From NCBI GenBank assembly GCA_025451725.1, contig JANWJX010000055.1:1-59639 (forward strand): a DNA stretch of 59,639 nt, given 5' to 3'. Each line of letters opens with the position of its first letter. Position 1 is the first letter of the stretch. The position numbers were made by a program, and so were the translations under genes. This document shows positions 1 to 8,109 of this stretch, piece by piece. Source of the DNA: Allostellaceae bacterium (lineage in GTDB: Bacteria > Pseudomonadota > Alphaproteobacteria > ATCC43930 > CGMCC-115725). The notes under the pieces are model-generated. The model was given only the letters and a program-made list of their open reading frames with translations. It searched no databases and had not been told where the DNA came from.

Positions 1-1
1 C

Positions 2-418
2 AGCGGCACGCTGGCGCCGCGCGGCTCCGGCTTCATCGAACGCTATGTCTTTCCGGGCGGCGAGTTGCCGCATGTCTCGCGGATGGTGCGTGAGACGGCG
101 GCGGCCGGGCTTGACGTCATCGACATGGAAAGCCTGCGGCCGCATTACACCCAGACCTTGCTGCACTGGGTGCGGCGGCTCGAGGCGCGCGGCGACGGGG
201 CGGAGGCGCTGGTCGGGCCGGCCAAATACCGCATCTGGCGGATTTACATGGCCGGGTCGGCGCTGGCGTTCGACCGCGGCTGGCTGTCGCTCTATCAGAC
301 GCTGGCGGTGAAGCCCGACCCGTCGGGCTACGCCGCGCGGCCCTGGACCCGGGCCTATCAGTACCCGCCGTTCGACCCGCCTGTCTTGTCCCGGCCGCTC
401 GATTGGGGCGGGATCTGA
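2..418 (+). CDS. Cyclopropane-fatty-acyl-phospholipid synthase, C-terminal part
   Basis: The gene enters from the left edge; about 138 C-terminal residues are visible, in frame from base 2 to a TGA at 416-418. The run FIERYVFPGGELP, then MESLRPHYTQTLLHW, then the basic YRIWRIYMAGSALAF segment are typical of the C-terminal half of the SAM-dependent CFA synthase family, which adds a methylene bridge across the double bond of membrane phospholipid acyl chains. The SAM-binding N-terminal half lies outside the window, so catalytic competence cannot be judged. Related SAM methyltransferases of the same family act on other lipids, so the exact product is open. Confidence 0.85.
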   Translation, partial: SGTLAPRGSGFIERYVFPGGELPHVSRMVRETAAAGLDVIDMESLRPHYTQTLLHWVRRLEARGDGAEALVGPAKYRIWRIYMAGSALAFDRGWLSLYQTLAVKPDPSGYAARPWTRAYQYPPFDPPVLSRPLDWGGI

Positions 419-474
419 TCGCGCGCGCCGCGCCTTGACCCTTACGGACGCTGCCGCCAATATCCGCGTCCCCC

Positions 475-548
475 GGCCGGATGGCAGAGTGGCTATGCAG
501 AGGACTGCAAATCCTCGTACAGCGGTTCGATTCCGCTTCCGGCCTCCA
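475..548 (+). tRNA. tRNA-Cys (GCA)
   Basis: The acceptor stem GGCCGGA (475-481) pairs with TCCGGCC (538-544), followed by discriminator T and an encoded CCA (546-548). The anticodon arm is GAGGA-CTGCAAA-TCCTC with anticodon GCA. The T-arm GCGGTTCGATTCCGC is present. Cloverleaf and CCA are complete. Confidence 0.96.
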
Positions 549-602
549 AACGGGGCGTGTTCGTTTCGCGCCGAACTCATATAGAATGAGGCGGCGCTCT
601 GA

Positions 603-677
603 TCCCCGGTAGCTCAGCGGTAGAGCAACCGGCTGTTAACCGGTTGGTCGATGGTTCGAATCCGTCCCGGGGAGCCA
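603..677 (+). tRNA. tRNA-Asn (GTT)
   Basis: The acceptor stem TCCCCGG (603-609) pairs with CCGGGGA (667-673), with discriminator G and encoded CCA at 675-677. The anticodon loop CTGTTAA carries GTT. The D-arm AGCTCAGCGGTAGAGC and the T-arm with GGTTCGAATCC are canonical. It lies 54 bp after tRNA-Cys and directly before a strong terminator, so the two are probably one transcription unit. Confidence 0.96.
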
Positions 678-682
678 TATGG

Positions 683-722
683 AAAACAAGAGGTTAGCCG
701 GAAGGCCGACCTCTTGTTTTTC
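683..722 (+). terminator. Intrinsic terminator after the tRNA pair
   Basis: A 12-bp perfect stem, AAAACAAGAGGT (683-694) with ACCTCTTGTTTT (709-720), encloses a 14-nt loop that can itself fold (CCGGAAGG). The descending arm supplies the T-tract (TTTTTCT). It starts 6 bp after the tRNA-Asn CCA. The symmetric A/T tracts suggest it may work in both directions. Confidence 0.88.
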
Positions 723-924
723 TATGAACGACACGGCGGTACCGCCGACGTAACAAACAGTTAGATCAGCGCGTTTGTTGCGGTCACCTAAGCCATATCG
801 GATACATCGACCGACGGTGGGACGTGAGTGAGGGATTACGAGGCTCATGTTCGCATGGGTCGATGTCGGCCTGGCGCCCGTCCCTGTCGCTCGGTCGGAG
901 CTGGCCGGCGCGGTGCGCCGAAGG

Positions 925-1113
925 CTAGCCCATCGTCGATGCGATTTCCTCAATCTCCCTAAGCAATATCTGTATTTCGGCGCTGATGTTGGCAATGGCG
1001 CTGCCACTCGGGTGATCCTTCGTGGCGGCGTGAGCCTTCGTTAGATGTTCTCGTATCTTCTCAGTCCGCTGCTCAATCTCACGGGGTTTGGGGTCTTTCT
1101 TGGGTGTCGCCAT
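925..1113 (-). CDS. Small hypothetical protein, 62 aa, charged and probably helical
   Basis: The ATG at 1113 is preceded on the minus strand by a near-perfect Shine-Dalgarno GAGGAGG six bases upstream, which is why this start is preferred over a GTG 15 bases earlier. The product begins MATPKKDPKPREIEQRTEKI and has a Lys/Pro-rich N-terminus followed by two helical segments with regular Leu/Ile spacing, consistent with a short coiled coil. I recognise no family. It sits alone between the tRNA-Asn terminator and the catabolic locus, facing the tRNAs. The ribosome binding site and codon use support expression; the role is unknown. Confidence 0.6.
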   Translation of the reverse strand: MATPKKDPKPREIEQRTEKIREHLTKAHAATKDHPSGSAIANISAEIQILLREIEEIASTMG

Positions 1114-1301
1114 GTGCCGCCTCCTCACGCCACGAGCAAGTCACATGGGCGTCGAGGAATAGCAAGAGGTGATCGGAAGATCGTGACCTGCGGCGCTTTA
1201 GGCCGAACCGGCCGGACAGCTTTCGGGGCGATGCTCGACGATCATTTGCTGGCGCGCGACATCTTGCTGTCGGGAAGGTGACCGGCCGTGAAGGTGACGC
1301 G

Positions 1302-2483
1302 TCAGAGAATCGCGTTGCCGGGATTTTGGCCGAGGGTTACGGCTCCATAGGTCAAGGCGGGTGCGTCCCAGCTCGCGACGATATGGGACGACACCGCCTG
1401 CAGGTCGCGCGCGGCGCGCTGGACCGGATGGTCGTCATAGAGGCCGCGTGCGCCTTCGGCGGCGTACAACAGCTCGACCCCGCGTTTCGCCAATACCAGG
1501 GAATAGGCTTGGTCGCGGCGGCTGCGCGCGCGATGATCCACGCTTAGCGTCTCGCCGGCGAAAATCTTGTCCATGGTCTCGCGCAGCGACCGTCGGTAGA
1601 GCAGATCGGCGGCGTCGATCAGCGCCGACGCCTCGGCGATACGCAGTTGAATGGCGGGCGATCTGGCCAGCGGCGTCATGTCGGCGGCGTGCCGGGTTTT
1701 CATCTCGGCGACAAAGGCGTCGAGGCCGCCGCGCGCGATGCCGGCGGCGGGAGAGGCGATGAAAAACGGGAAAAACGACATCATCGGCGCCCGATAGAGC
1801 GGACTCTCATGCAGCTTTCCGCCCGGCGCGGTGCCGTCTCCCGTCGCGGCCCACGACACGGTGCGATGCGCCGGGATGAAGATGTTTTGCGCCACCACGC
1901 TTTTGCTTCCGGTGCCGCGAAGCCCGACGACATGCCAATCGTCGATGATCGTCAGGTCCTGGCGGGGCACCAGCACATAGGCCAAATCCGGAATCGGCGG
2001 GTCGAGGCTGCGCATACCCGCAAATGCGCCGAGCAGCAGCCATTGCGCGCAATCGACCCCGCTGCAATAGGACCATTTGCCGGACAGGCGATAGCCGGCG
2101 CCCTCTTTATCGATCTTCCCCGCCGGCGCGAAGCTCGACGCCATCAGCGCTTCAGGATCGGACCAGAATTCGCGCTGCGCCTCCTCGGGAAAGAAGGCGG
2201 CCAGCGTGTCGTGGCAGTTGAGGATCACCCACACCCAAGCCGCCGAACCGTCGCCGCGCGCCAGCTCCGCCGTCACTTCCATCGCGGTGTCGATCCGCAC
2301 TTCGGGCCCGCCGAATTTCTTCGGTTTGAGCAATCCCATCAATCCGGCTTCGCGATAGTCGGCCAATGTCCGTTCGGGCAGCCGCCGAGATTTTTCCGTT
2401 TCCGCCGCGCGTTCTTTCAGAACCGGCGTCAGCTTGCGGGCGCGCTCGATCAGTGCGTCGCGATCGAAGGAAAAATTCGCCAT
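1302..2483 (-). CDS. Acyl-CoA dehydrogenase-fold flavoprotein, HsaA/DszC-like monooxygenase
   Basis: 393 aa. The three-part acyl-CoA dehydrogenase fold is recognisable: an N-terminal helical domain (ADYREAGLMGLLKPKKFGG), a central beta domain (YRLSGKWSYCSGVDCAQW, WHVVGLRGTGSKSV) and a C-terminal four-helix bundle. The S-Y/F-C-S-G segment and lack of an obvious acyl-CoA catalytic Glu resemble the group D flavin-dependent monooxygenases (HsaA, DszC, HpaH-like), which use reduced flavin and oxygen to hydroxylate aromatics. The ATG at 2483 is chosen because the previous gene stops at 2485 (TGAGATG), giving tight coupling; an upstream in-frame start would overlap that gene. No flavin reductase is encoded nearby. 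A true acyl-CoA dehydrogenase is the alternative. Confidence 0.8.
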   Translation of the reverse strand: MANFSFDRDALIERARKLTPVLKERAAETEKSRRLPERTLADYREAGLMGLLKPKKFGGPEVRIDTAMEVTAELARGDGSAAWVWVILNCHDTLAAFFPEEAQREFWSDPEALMASSFAPAGKIDKEGAGYRLSGKWSYCSGVDCAQWLLLGAFAGMRSLDPPIPDLAYVLVPRQDLTIIDDWHVVGLRGTGSKSVVAQNIFIPAHRTVSWAATGDGTAPGGKLHESPLYRAPMMSFFPFFIASPAAGIARGGLDAFVAEMKTRHAADMTPLARSPAIQLRIAEASALIDAADLLYRRSLRETMDKIFAGETLSVDHRARSRRDQAYSLVLAKRGVELLYAAEGARGLYDDHPVQRAARDLQAVSSHIVASWDAPALTYGAVTLGQNPGNAIL

Positions 2484-2484
2484 C

Positions 2485-3471
2485 TCAAACCCCAGATTTG
2501 ATCTCGGCCACGCAGGGATTGTGCTGCGTGCCGAGTCCGTCAATCGATGCTTCCATCACATCGCCCGGCTGGAGGAAGCGGTTGTAGTGCGCGCCGTTGC
2601 CCGCCGGCGAGCCGGTGCAGATCAGATCGCCCGGCAGAAGTTGGACATGCGCCGACAGATACTCGATCAGGCGCGCCACGCCATAGATCATGTCGGCACT
2701 CGATTCGTCCTGCATGATCTTGCCGTTGAGCGTCAGCGTCAGGCGCAGATCCTGTGGGTCGCGGACAAAGGCAGCCGGCACCAGATAAGGGCCGAACGGC
2801 AGGAAGCTGGGTTGCGACTTGCCCTTGAGCCAGTCGAATCGCATTTCCTTGTGGTTGATGCGGTCGCGCGCAGTGACGTCGTTCGCGACCGCGTAGCCGG
2901 CGACGTAGTTCAGCGCATCTTTGCGGGCGACGTGGCGCGCCGGGCGGCCGATCACCACGCCGAGCTCCAATTCCCAATCGGGTCGCGTCACGCCGTCGGG
3001 CAGCGTCACCGGGTCGTTGGCGCCGACGATCGCCGATGTCGACTTGATGAAGACGAAGGGCTCGCCGCTGGCGGCGCGCATGTCCATGGTCTTTTCGGCC
3101 GCCGCGCGCCGGTCGGCTCCGCTAAGCCCCGGCTCGTCCGAGGTGCCGGATTGCGACATGATCAAATCGATTACGTGCTTCCGATAATTCATCCCCGCGC
3201 AATAGACATTTCGCGGCAGATCGACCGGCGGATGAACGCGCAGCATCTCGAGCGGTGCCGATTGGGCGCGAATATCGGCGCTGGCGCGGAAGGCAACGGC
3301 CAGCTTCCGTAAAATCGGCAGAGAATCGTCCCAGTGCTGGAGCATCTGCAGCACCGATTCCGTGCCGACGGCGATGACCCGGCCGTCTATTACCAGTCCC
3401 GCGAAAGGCGGCGCTCCGGCGACGGAAAAGGTGCCGAGCGCAAAGTCGGCGAGATCGGGCTTTGCGCTCAT
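2485..3471 (-). CDS. Fumarylacetoacetate hydrolase (FAH) family protein
   Basis: 328 aa. The C-terminal two thirds carry the FAH fold: NYCAGMNYRKH-like entry (seen as VYCAGMNYRKHV), WELELGVVIG supplying the paired metal-binding Glu residues, AGYAVANDVTARD supplying the Asp, and LLPGDLICTGSPAG near the end. Members cleave or decarboxylate ring-fission products such as 2-hydroxymuconate-type diketoacids with Mg2+ or Mn2+. The start at 3471 (MSAKPDLADF) overlaps the upstream stop by ATGA, so the longer reading frame upstream of it is ignored. It forms the middle of a three-gene operon, next to a hydroxylase-like flavoprotein, which fits aromatic degradation. Substrate unknown. Confidence 0.88.
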   Translation of the reverse strand: MSAKPDLADFALGTFSVAGAPPFAGLVIDGRVIAVGTESVLQMLQHWDDSLPILRKLAVAFRASADIRAQSAPLEMLRVHPPVDLPRNVYCAGMNYRKHVIDLIMSQSGTSDEPGLSGADRRAAAEKTMDMRAASGEPFVFIKSTSAIVGANDPVTLPDGVTRPDWELELGVVIGRPARHVARKDALNYVAGYAVANDVTARDRINHKEMRFDWLKGKSQPSFLPFGPYLVPAAFVRDPQDLRLTLTLNGKIMQDESSADMIYGVARLIEYLSAHVQLLPGDLICTGSPAGNGAHYNRFLQPGDVMEASIDGLGTQHNPCVAEIKSGV

Positions 3472-4508
3472 GCCGGCACCCGAGAGGCGTCGGCATGAAC
3501 CTGGATCAACGACTTCACTAATTCGGGCGTGCGCTGCCGCGCGATGCCGCATTCCGTGCCGATGCCAAAATTCGTCGCGTATTTCTGCGCGGCGGCGATG
3601 CGTTTCTTGGTCGCGTCCGCGCCGTCGGCATGCACCAGCCCGAGGATCAATTCGGTGCCCGGCTTGAGTTTCAGATCGCGCAGCGGCGCAAAAAACGCAT
3701 CGTCGTCGCGGGCGATCGGCACCGGCATGTGGATATAGGCGAGCGGGTGAGAGATCGCGCCGGCAATGAGGTTGGCGAGGCCGACCATCTTCGCCATGTC
3801 TTTCGGTTCGACGAAATGCTTCGCCTCCCAATCGCCGTAGCAGAGGTGAATGCCAAGTTCGACATCGGCGGGCACCGCGTCGCCGATCCGCTTCATCCGC
3901 GCCGCGATCTCGGCGCTGACGTCCTTGAAATGCGGCGGGGTGAACAGCGGCAATTGCCCGTCATACATCACCATCTCGTTGCAGACATCCCATTGGATGC
4001 AAAGGTCCCGATGCGGGATGCCGTCGGCGATCGCCGCGACTTCCCGGATCATCGCCGCCTCATAGGCGCGTTCGATCACGGGGAGGTCGGGGCCGGGGCA
4101 GAACGCGCCGACCACGGCGAGCGGCGTCGGCAGCGCCACCTGGAACCGCGTGCCCTTCGCGATGTCGCCCTTGTCGCGTGCGACGACGAAATCGAGATAG
4201 GAGGCGCGCGCCTCGCGCGCATAGCCCAGCTCGCTGAAGCGGACGTCCTCAGGCCTGACGCCGTCCGCGATCTTCAGCAAATGGAATCCGGTCGCGACCG
4301 ATGGGTTTTGCGTATTGACCCCGAGATACGGGCTGGCGCGCAGGAGCGGGTATTGCCAGCTGATCCACAGCCGGCGGCCGCCCGGTTCGCCGTCGGGGAT
4401 GCGCTTCAGTCGCTTCCCCAGCGTGGTGCCGCAGAGATGGAAGACTTCCTTGACGCTGTCGAGCGCGATGCTGCCGACCAAATGAACGCTGTCCGGTAGT
4501 TCCGCCAT
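3468..4508 (-). CDS. MetE/UROD-like TIM-barrel protein with a cobalamin-independent methionine synthase-type zinc site
   Basis: 346 aa, first gene of the operon, with AAGGGA as ribosome binding site upstream of ATG 4508. The barrel shows H221-x-C223 (ELGIHLCYGDWE) and a late C320 (GIGTECGIA), matching the spacing logic of the HxC...C zinc ligands of the MetE catalytic domain; LILGLVHADG resembles the beta strand before the last ligand. MetE proper is about 750 aa with an N-terminal domain that is absent here. A zinc-activated methyl transfer, for example demethylation of a methoxylated or S-methyl substrate, is inference from the ligands and the catabolic context. It is conserved-hypothetical in style. 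Confidence 0.65.
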   Translation of the reverse strand: MAELPDSVHLVGSIALDSVKEVFHLCGTTLGKRLKRIPDGEPGGRRLWISWQYPLLRASPYLGVNTQNPSVATGFHLLKIADGVRPEDVRFSELGYAREARASYLDFVVARDKGDIAKGTRFQVALPTPLAVVGAFCPGPDLPVIERAYEAAMIREVAAIADGIPHRDLCIQWDVCNEMVMYDGQLPLFTPPHFKDVSAEIAARMKRIGDAVPADVELGIHLCYGDWEAKHFVEPKDMAKMVGLANLIAGAISHPLAYIHMPVPIARDDDAFFAPLRDLKLKPGTELILGLVHADGADATKKRIAAAQKYATNFGIGTECGIARQRTPELVKSLIQVHADASRVPA

Positions 4509-4609
4509 TTCCGTGTCCCTTGCCGCAAACGATAGGGGGGCCGTGAAACGTCGACCAATGGATTGTTGCGATGCGAGCTATCGGCGCCGCCGATGGGTGA
4601 GCGCGGGTC

Positions 4610-5512
4610 CTACAACGCGCGCGCAATCTCGACGAACAATGAGCGCAGCCATTTATGCGGTGGCGCGCTGCTGTGGCGCGGGTTCCAATAGATGCTTTCA
4701 TGAATATCCGGCATCGGATACGGCGGATCGAACAAACGTATGTCCGCGGCGGCCTTCACCCTCTCGGCGAGGCGTTGATGCGCGATGGTGATGAGCCGCG
4801 TGCCCCGCAACAGAAACGGCGCGGTCAGGAAACTCTCCGTCGTGGCGGCAATGTTCCGGTCGATCTGCGCGGCCGTCAGATGATAGTCCGCGACCGAATG
4901 CCCCGATCGTTCCGGCAACTCGAAACCGAGATGGGGCAGGGCGCGAAACTCGTCCTTGCTCAGGCGCTTGCCCAGGTCCGGGTGCTTCGACCAGGCGGCG
5001 CATATCCAGCGGTCGATAAATAGAAGCTCGCCCGGGTAATTGGTTTCGATCTCGGACGGCATGATGACGAAATCGACGCGATCCTCGCCGAGCAGGTCGA
5101 GGGCGCGATGATCGAGCCGCGTGAACTTCATCCTGATGCCGGGCGCGTCGCGCGTCAGCCGCTCCAGCAGCGGCGGCAGCAGCAAGAACGTGGCGTAGTC
5201 CGACGCCGCGACGGTGAAGGTTCGTTCCTCCCGCGCCGGGGCGAAGGCGCGGCGGTGGTCGATCATGTCCTCGATGCGCTCGATGCACTGGCGAAGCGGC
5301 TCGCACAATTCCTGCGCCAAGGGAGTCAATTCGAGATTGCGGCCGACACGGACCAGGAGATCGTCGCGGAAAAGTTCGCGCAGCCGCGCCAGCGTGCCGC
5401 TCATCGCCGGTTGGCTCAGTCCCACGCGCTGGCCGGCGCGCGTCACGTTGCGCTCGCGCAGCAGCGCGTCGAGTGCGACCAGCAGATTGAGGTCGAATTG
5501 CACCAGATTCAT
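4610..5512 (-). CDS. LysR-family regulator, NodD-like
   Basis: 300 aa. The N-terminal winged helix-turn-helix (MNLVQFDLNLLVALDALLRE, then AGQRVGLSQPAMSGTLARLR) is that of the NodD/NahR/SyrM subgroup, followed by an inducer-binding periplasmic-fold domain. ATG 5512 is preferred because a GGGAGGA sequence precedes it at ideal spacing; a GTG 18 bases upstream would lie before that site. It is transcribed away from the VOC-MFS pair, and the intergenic region contains a CTAT-N7-ATAG box. It probably controls the divergent genes and perhaps the operon at 1302-4508. The inducer is likely an aromatic or its product, by analogy with NahR/NodD. Confidence 0.92.
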   Translation of the reverse strand: MNLVQFDLNLLVALDALLRERNVTRAGQRVGLSQPAMSGTLARLRELFRDDLLVRVGRNLELTPLAQELCEPLRQCIERIEDMIDHRRAFAPAREERTFTVAASDYATFLLLPPLLERLTRDAPGIRMKFTRLDHRALDLLGEDRVDFVIMPSEIETNYPGELLFIDRWICAAWSKHPDLGKRLSKDEFRALPHLGFELPERSGHSVADYHLTAAQIDRNIAATTESFLTAPFLLRGTRLITIAHQRLAERVKAAADIRLFDPPYPMPDIHESIYWNPRHSSAPPHKWLRSLFVEIARAL

Positions 5513-5577
5513 GGCATCCTCCCGGCGCACCGCTTCGCGGTCTTCCGGCGAAGGCTAGCATGGCCCATCCGGGCCTC

Positions 5578-5592
5578 CTATGGCTGGTATAG
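5578..5592. promoter_or_regulatory. Candidate LysR box CTAT-N7-ATAG
   Basis: A perfect dyad CTAT (5578-5581) and ATAG (5589-5592) separated by seven bases satisfies the T-N11-A rule for LysR-type regulators. It lies 66 bp upstream of the lysR ATG and 67 bp upstream of the VOC gene, so one tetramer could serve both promoters. Confidence 0.55.
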
Positions 5593-5658
5593 ACAGATTG
5601 GATTTCCAGACCGCGCCGGACTTGCCTAGGATCGTGCTCTCGGGACAAGGATGGAACC

Positions 5659-6570
5659 ATGATCAATCCGCGCGTCACCAAGCTGCGTTACGTCGGCCTC
5701 GCCGGGCCGGAATTCGCCGTCGAGCGCGCGTTTCTCGCGGACCCGTGGGGCTTGCGCGAAGTGGCGGCGGATGGCGAACTCGCCTATTTCGGTTCCGCCA
5801 GCTCGACCGAGCCGTTCATCACCCGGCTGCGCGGCGCCGAGGGGCGTGGCCTCGACGTGATCGGCTTCGCCGCCGCCGATCGCGCCTCGGTCGACGCGCT
5901 GGCCCAAAATTTGTTGCGAGCCGGCGTCACGGCGATCTCCGAGCCGCACAGGCTCGACAGTCCCGGCGGCGGCTATGGCTTCCGCTGCTTCGATCTCGAC
6001 GGGCACGCGCTGGAAATCTCATGCGACGTCGCGCCGTCGACCCCTCGGGCGCTGAATGCCGGGGAGTCGATCCCCGCCATCCTGTCACATGTCGTTTTGC
6101 ATACGCCCGACGTTAAGAAAACCGTCGCCTTCTATGAGGAAGCGCTCGGCTTCAAGGTCAGCGATTGGCTCGGCGAGTTCATGTGCTTCATGCGCTGCGA
6201 CGAGGTGCATCACAGCATTGCCTTCGTCCCGGGGCCGCCGAGCCTCAACCATATCGCCTATGAAATGCGCGACATCGACGAGATGATGCGCGGCGCCGGC
6301 CGCCTGATAAAAGCGAAGGTGCCGTTGAAATGGGGCCCGGGCCGGCATGTCGCGGGCAATAACACCTTTTCTTATTTCCACGATCCGGTTGGCAACACGC
6401 TCGAATACACGGCGGCCGTCGATCGCGTCGGCGCGGATTGGAAGGCGACGACCTATACCCCGTCGCCCGACATCATGGATCAATGGGGAACGTCGGCGCT
6501 GTCCGACGGCCCCATGAAAATGGGCCACCCCGCGCCCGATCCGGCGTTGTGGCGGGCGCCGCCGGTCTGA
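5659..6570 (+). CDS. VOC-family protein, extradiol (meta-cleavage) dioxygenase-like
   Basis: 303 aa with two vicinal-oxygen-chelate modules (about 8-120 and 141-255). The second module carries the 2-His-1-carboxylate set H144 (SHVVLH), H198 (LNHIAYEM) and E249 (NTLEY), spaced almost exactly as H146/H210/E260 of 2,3-dihydroxybiphenyl 1,2-dioxygenase (BphC). Known relatives use Fe(II) or Mn(II) to cleave catechols next to the hydroxyls. The start at 5659 follows AAGGATGGAACC. It is divergent from lysR and 106 bp upstream of an MFS gene. With the flavoprotein and FAH hydrolase on the other strand it could form hydroxylation, ring cleavage and hydrolysis steps. Substrate unknown. Confidence 0.85.
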   Translation: MINPRVTKLRYVGLAGPEFAVERAFLADPWGLREVAADGELAYFGSASSTEPFITRLRGAEGRGLDVIGFAAADRASVDALAQNLLRAGVTAISEPHRLDSPGGGYGFRCFDLDGHALEISCDVAPSTPRALNAGESIPAILSHVVLHTPDVKKTVAFYEEALGFKVSDWLGEFMCFMRCDEVHHSIAFVPGPPSLNHIAYEMRDIDEMMRGAGRLIKAKVPLKWGPGRHVAGNNTFSYFHDPVGNTLEYTAAVDRVGADWKATTYTPSPDIMDQWGTSALSDGPMKMGHPAPDPALWRAPPV

Positions 6571-6676
6571 TTTCATATCGCCCCCGGCGATACCACCAAT
6601 CGGAAGATACGATTTTTCCTTCCCGGCGCCGGCGCGTCTCATGGCGCCAAGGCGATATGTCCTGGGGAGGATCGGT

Positions 6677-7930
6677 ATGGCGGGGGAATGGACGGGCAAG
6701 GCGTCCGGCGTGGTCGTTGCCGGACTGGTCGGCAGCGCGCTCGGCGCCGGACCGGTGATCTTCTACAGCCTGCCGCTGCTGATGCGGCCGGTAACCCAGG
6801 AGTTCCACTGGAGCCTCGCCGATTTTTCGGTGGTGCAGGGCATCGCCTCGATCACGGTCGCTATCGTGTCGCCTTTCCTCGGCTATCTCACCGATCGGTG
6901 GGGTGCCCGGGCCATCATGCTGCCGGGCATCCTCGCCTTCGGCATCGCGAATTTTTTGCTGTCGCTGCTCAACGGCTCGTTGAGCGAGCTATACGCCTTC
7001 TGGTTCTTGGTCGGCTTGTCGGCCGCGTTTGTCGGTCCGGTCGCCTATTCCAAGCTGATTTCCGCTTGGTTTTATCGCCGGCGCGGTTTGGCCTTGGGCG
7101 TCAGTCTCGGCGTCGGCGGCGGCATCGGCGGCGCGCTGATGCCGCTGGTGGTCGGCCCGATCATCCTCAATCACGGCTGGCGCGCGGCCTATTGGACCAT
7201 GTCCGGCGCGATCATCGTCATCTGCCTGCCGGTCGCCTTTTTCCTGCTGCGCGAGCCGGCGGGGTGGCGCCAGCGCGAAAAGGCGGCGCTGCCGACCGAC
7301 GCGGTCGGGATGACCGCCGCCGAGGCGCGCAAGACGCGGAATTTCTGGCTGCTCGCCATCGCGCAATTCCTTGGCGCCATCGCCGTGCTCGGCGTCTTGG
7401 CGCACTCGGTCAATCTTCTGGCCGGGCGCGGCTTCTCGCCGTCGATCGGCATCGCGGTCCTGTCGGCGGCGGGCCTTACCTCGATCTTCGGCCGCATTAT
7501 CTCGGGGTTTTTTCTCGATCGGATCGATTCGCCGCGTGTATCGCTGATCTTTTTCCTGGCGCCGCTGATCGCGGTGCTCCTGCTGCAATATGGCGGCTCG
7601 CCGCCGCTCGTCATTCTCGGCGGGGTGATTCTTGGGCTGGGGTTGGGCGCCGAAGGCGAGATCGTGTCCTATTTCATCAGCCGCTATTTCGGCCTGCGCT
7701 CGTTGGCGGAAATCTATTCCTACACATACGGCATTTTCGTTATCGGCGCGGGCATGGGGCCTTTCATCTTCGGCGCGAGCTTCGACTCGCACCATTCTTA
7801 CGATCAAATTCTCCTGATCGCGGAAATCGGCATGGCGGTATCGATCGTGCTGATGGCGCTGCTCGGGCCTTATGTATTCCCGGCGATCAAGGACATGGCC
7901 GTGGCGGACGGCGCCACCGGCCAGAAGTGA
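6677..7930 (+). CDS. MFS transporter, oxalate/formate-antiporter or monocarboxylate type
   Basis: 417 aa with about twelve hydrophobic segments and the loop 2-3 signature region FLGYLTDRWGAR. The start is ATG 6677, seven bases after GGGGAGG; an in-frame ATG 36 bases upstream has no ribosome binding site. The repertoire (VGPVAYSKLISAWFYRRRGLALG, GLRSLAEIYSYTYG) resembles the OFA/monocarboxylate branch that takes up small organic acids. It sits after the VOC dioxygenase in the same direction, so it probably imports the substrate of that pathway. A hairpin 31 bp after the stop closes the unit. Confidence 0.87.
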   Translation: MAGEWTGKASGVVVAGLVGSALGAGPVIFYSLPLLMRPVTQEFHWSLADFSVVQGIASITVAIVSPFLGYLTDRWGARAIMLPGILAFGIANFLLSLLNGSLSELYAFWFLVGLSAAFVGPVAYSKLISAWFYRRRGLALGVSLGVGGGIGGALMPLVVGPIILNHGWRAAYWTMSGAIIVICLPVAFFLLREPAGWRQREKAALPTDAVGMTAAEARKTRNFWLLAIAQFLGAIAVLGVLAHSVNLLAGRGFSPSIGIAVLSAAGLTSIFGRIISGFFLDRIDSPRVSLIFFLAPLIAVLLLQYGGSPPLVILGGVILGLGLGAEGEIVSYFISRYFGLRSLAEIYSYTYGIFVIGAGMGPFIFGASFDSHHSYDQILLIAEIGMAVSIVLMALLGPYVFPAIKDMAVADGATGQK

Positions 7931-7957
7931 TCAGGGGCATCACGGCTATCGAACAAG

Positions 7958-7991
7958 CAAAGGGTTGGATGATCGCTCATCCAACCCCTTG
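7958..7991. terminator. Hairpin between the MFS gene and the liv operon
   Basis: GGGTTGGATGA (7962-7972) pairs perfectly with TCATCCAACCC (7977-7987) around a TCGC loop, and flanking CAA/TTG extends the stem after one mismatch. There is no T-tract on either strand, so it may act as a Rho-assisted end or 3' stabiliser. The rest of 7931-8109 shows nothing I recognise. Confidence 0.55.
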
Positions 7992-8109
7992 TCGCATCGT
8001 CGTGGGCATGACTATTGTCGCCTGACGGTCGAATTCAATCGGCCAATAGAAGGGGGCGAACAGGTTCCGTCACGAAGCTGCGTGAGGGGACCGGTTCGGA
8101 CGGCGCCAA

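Noticed and set aside
636-1007. A 123-aa minus-strand open frame ending in GTDSNHRPTG
   Set aside because: Its C-terminus is the antisense of tRNA-Asn, a classic source of false proteins. It also runs through the terminator and out of frame across the better-supported 62-codon gene.
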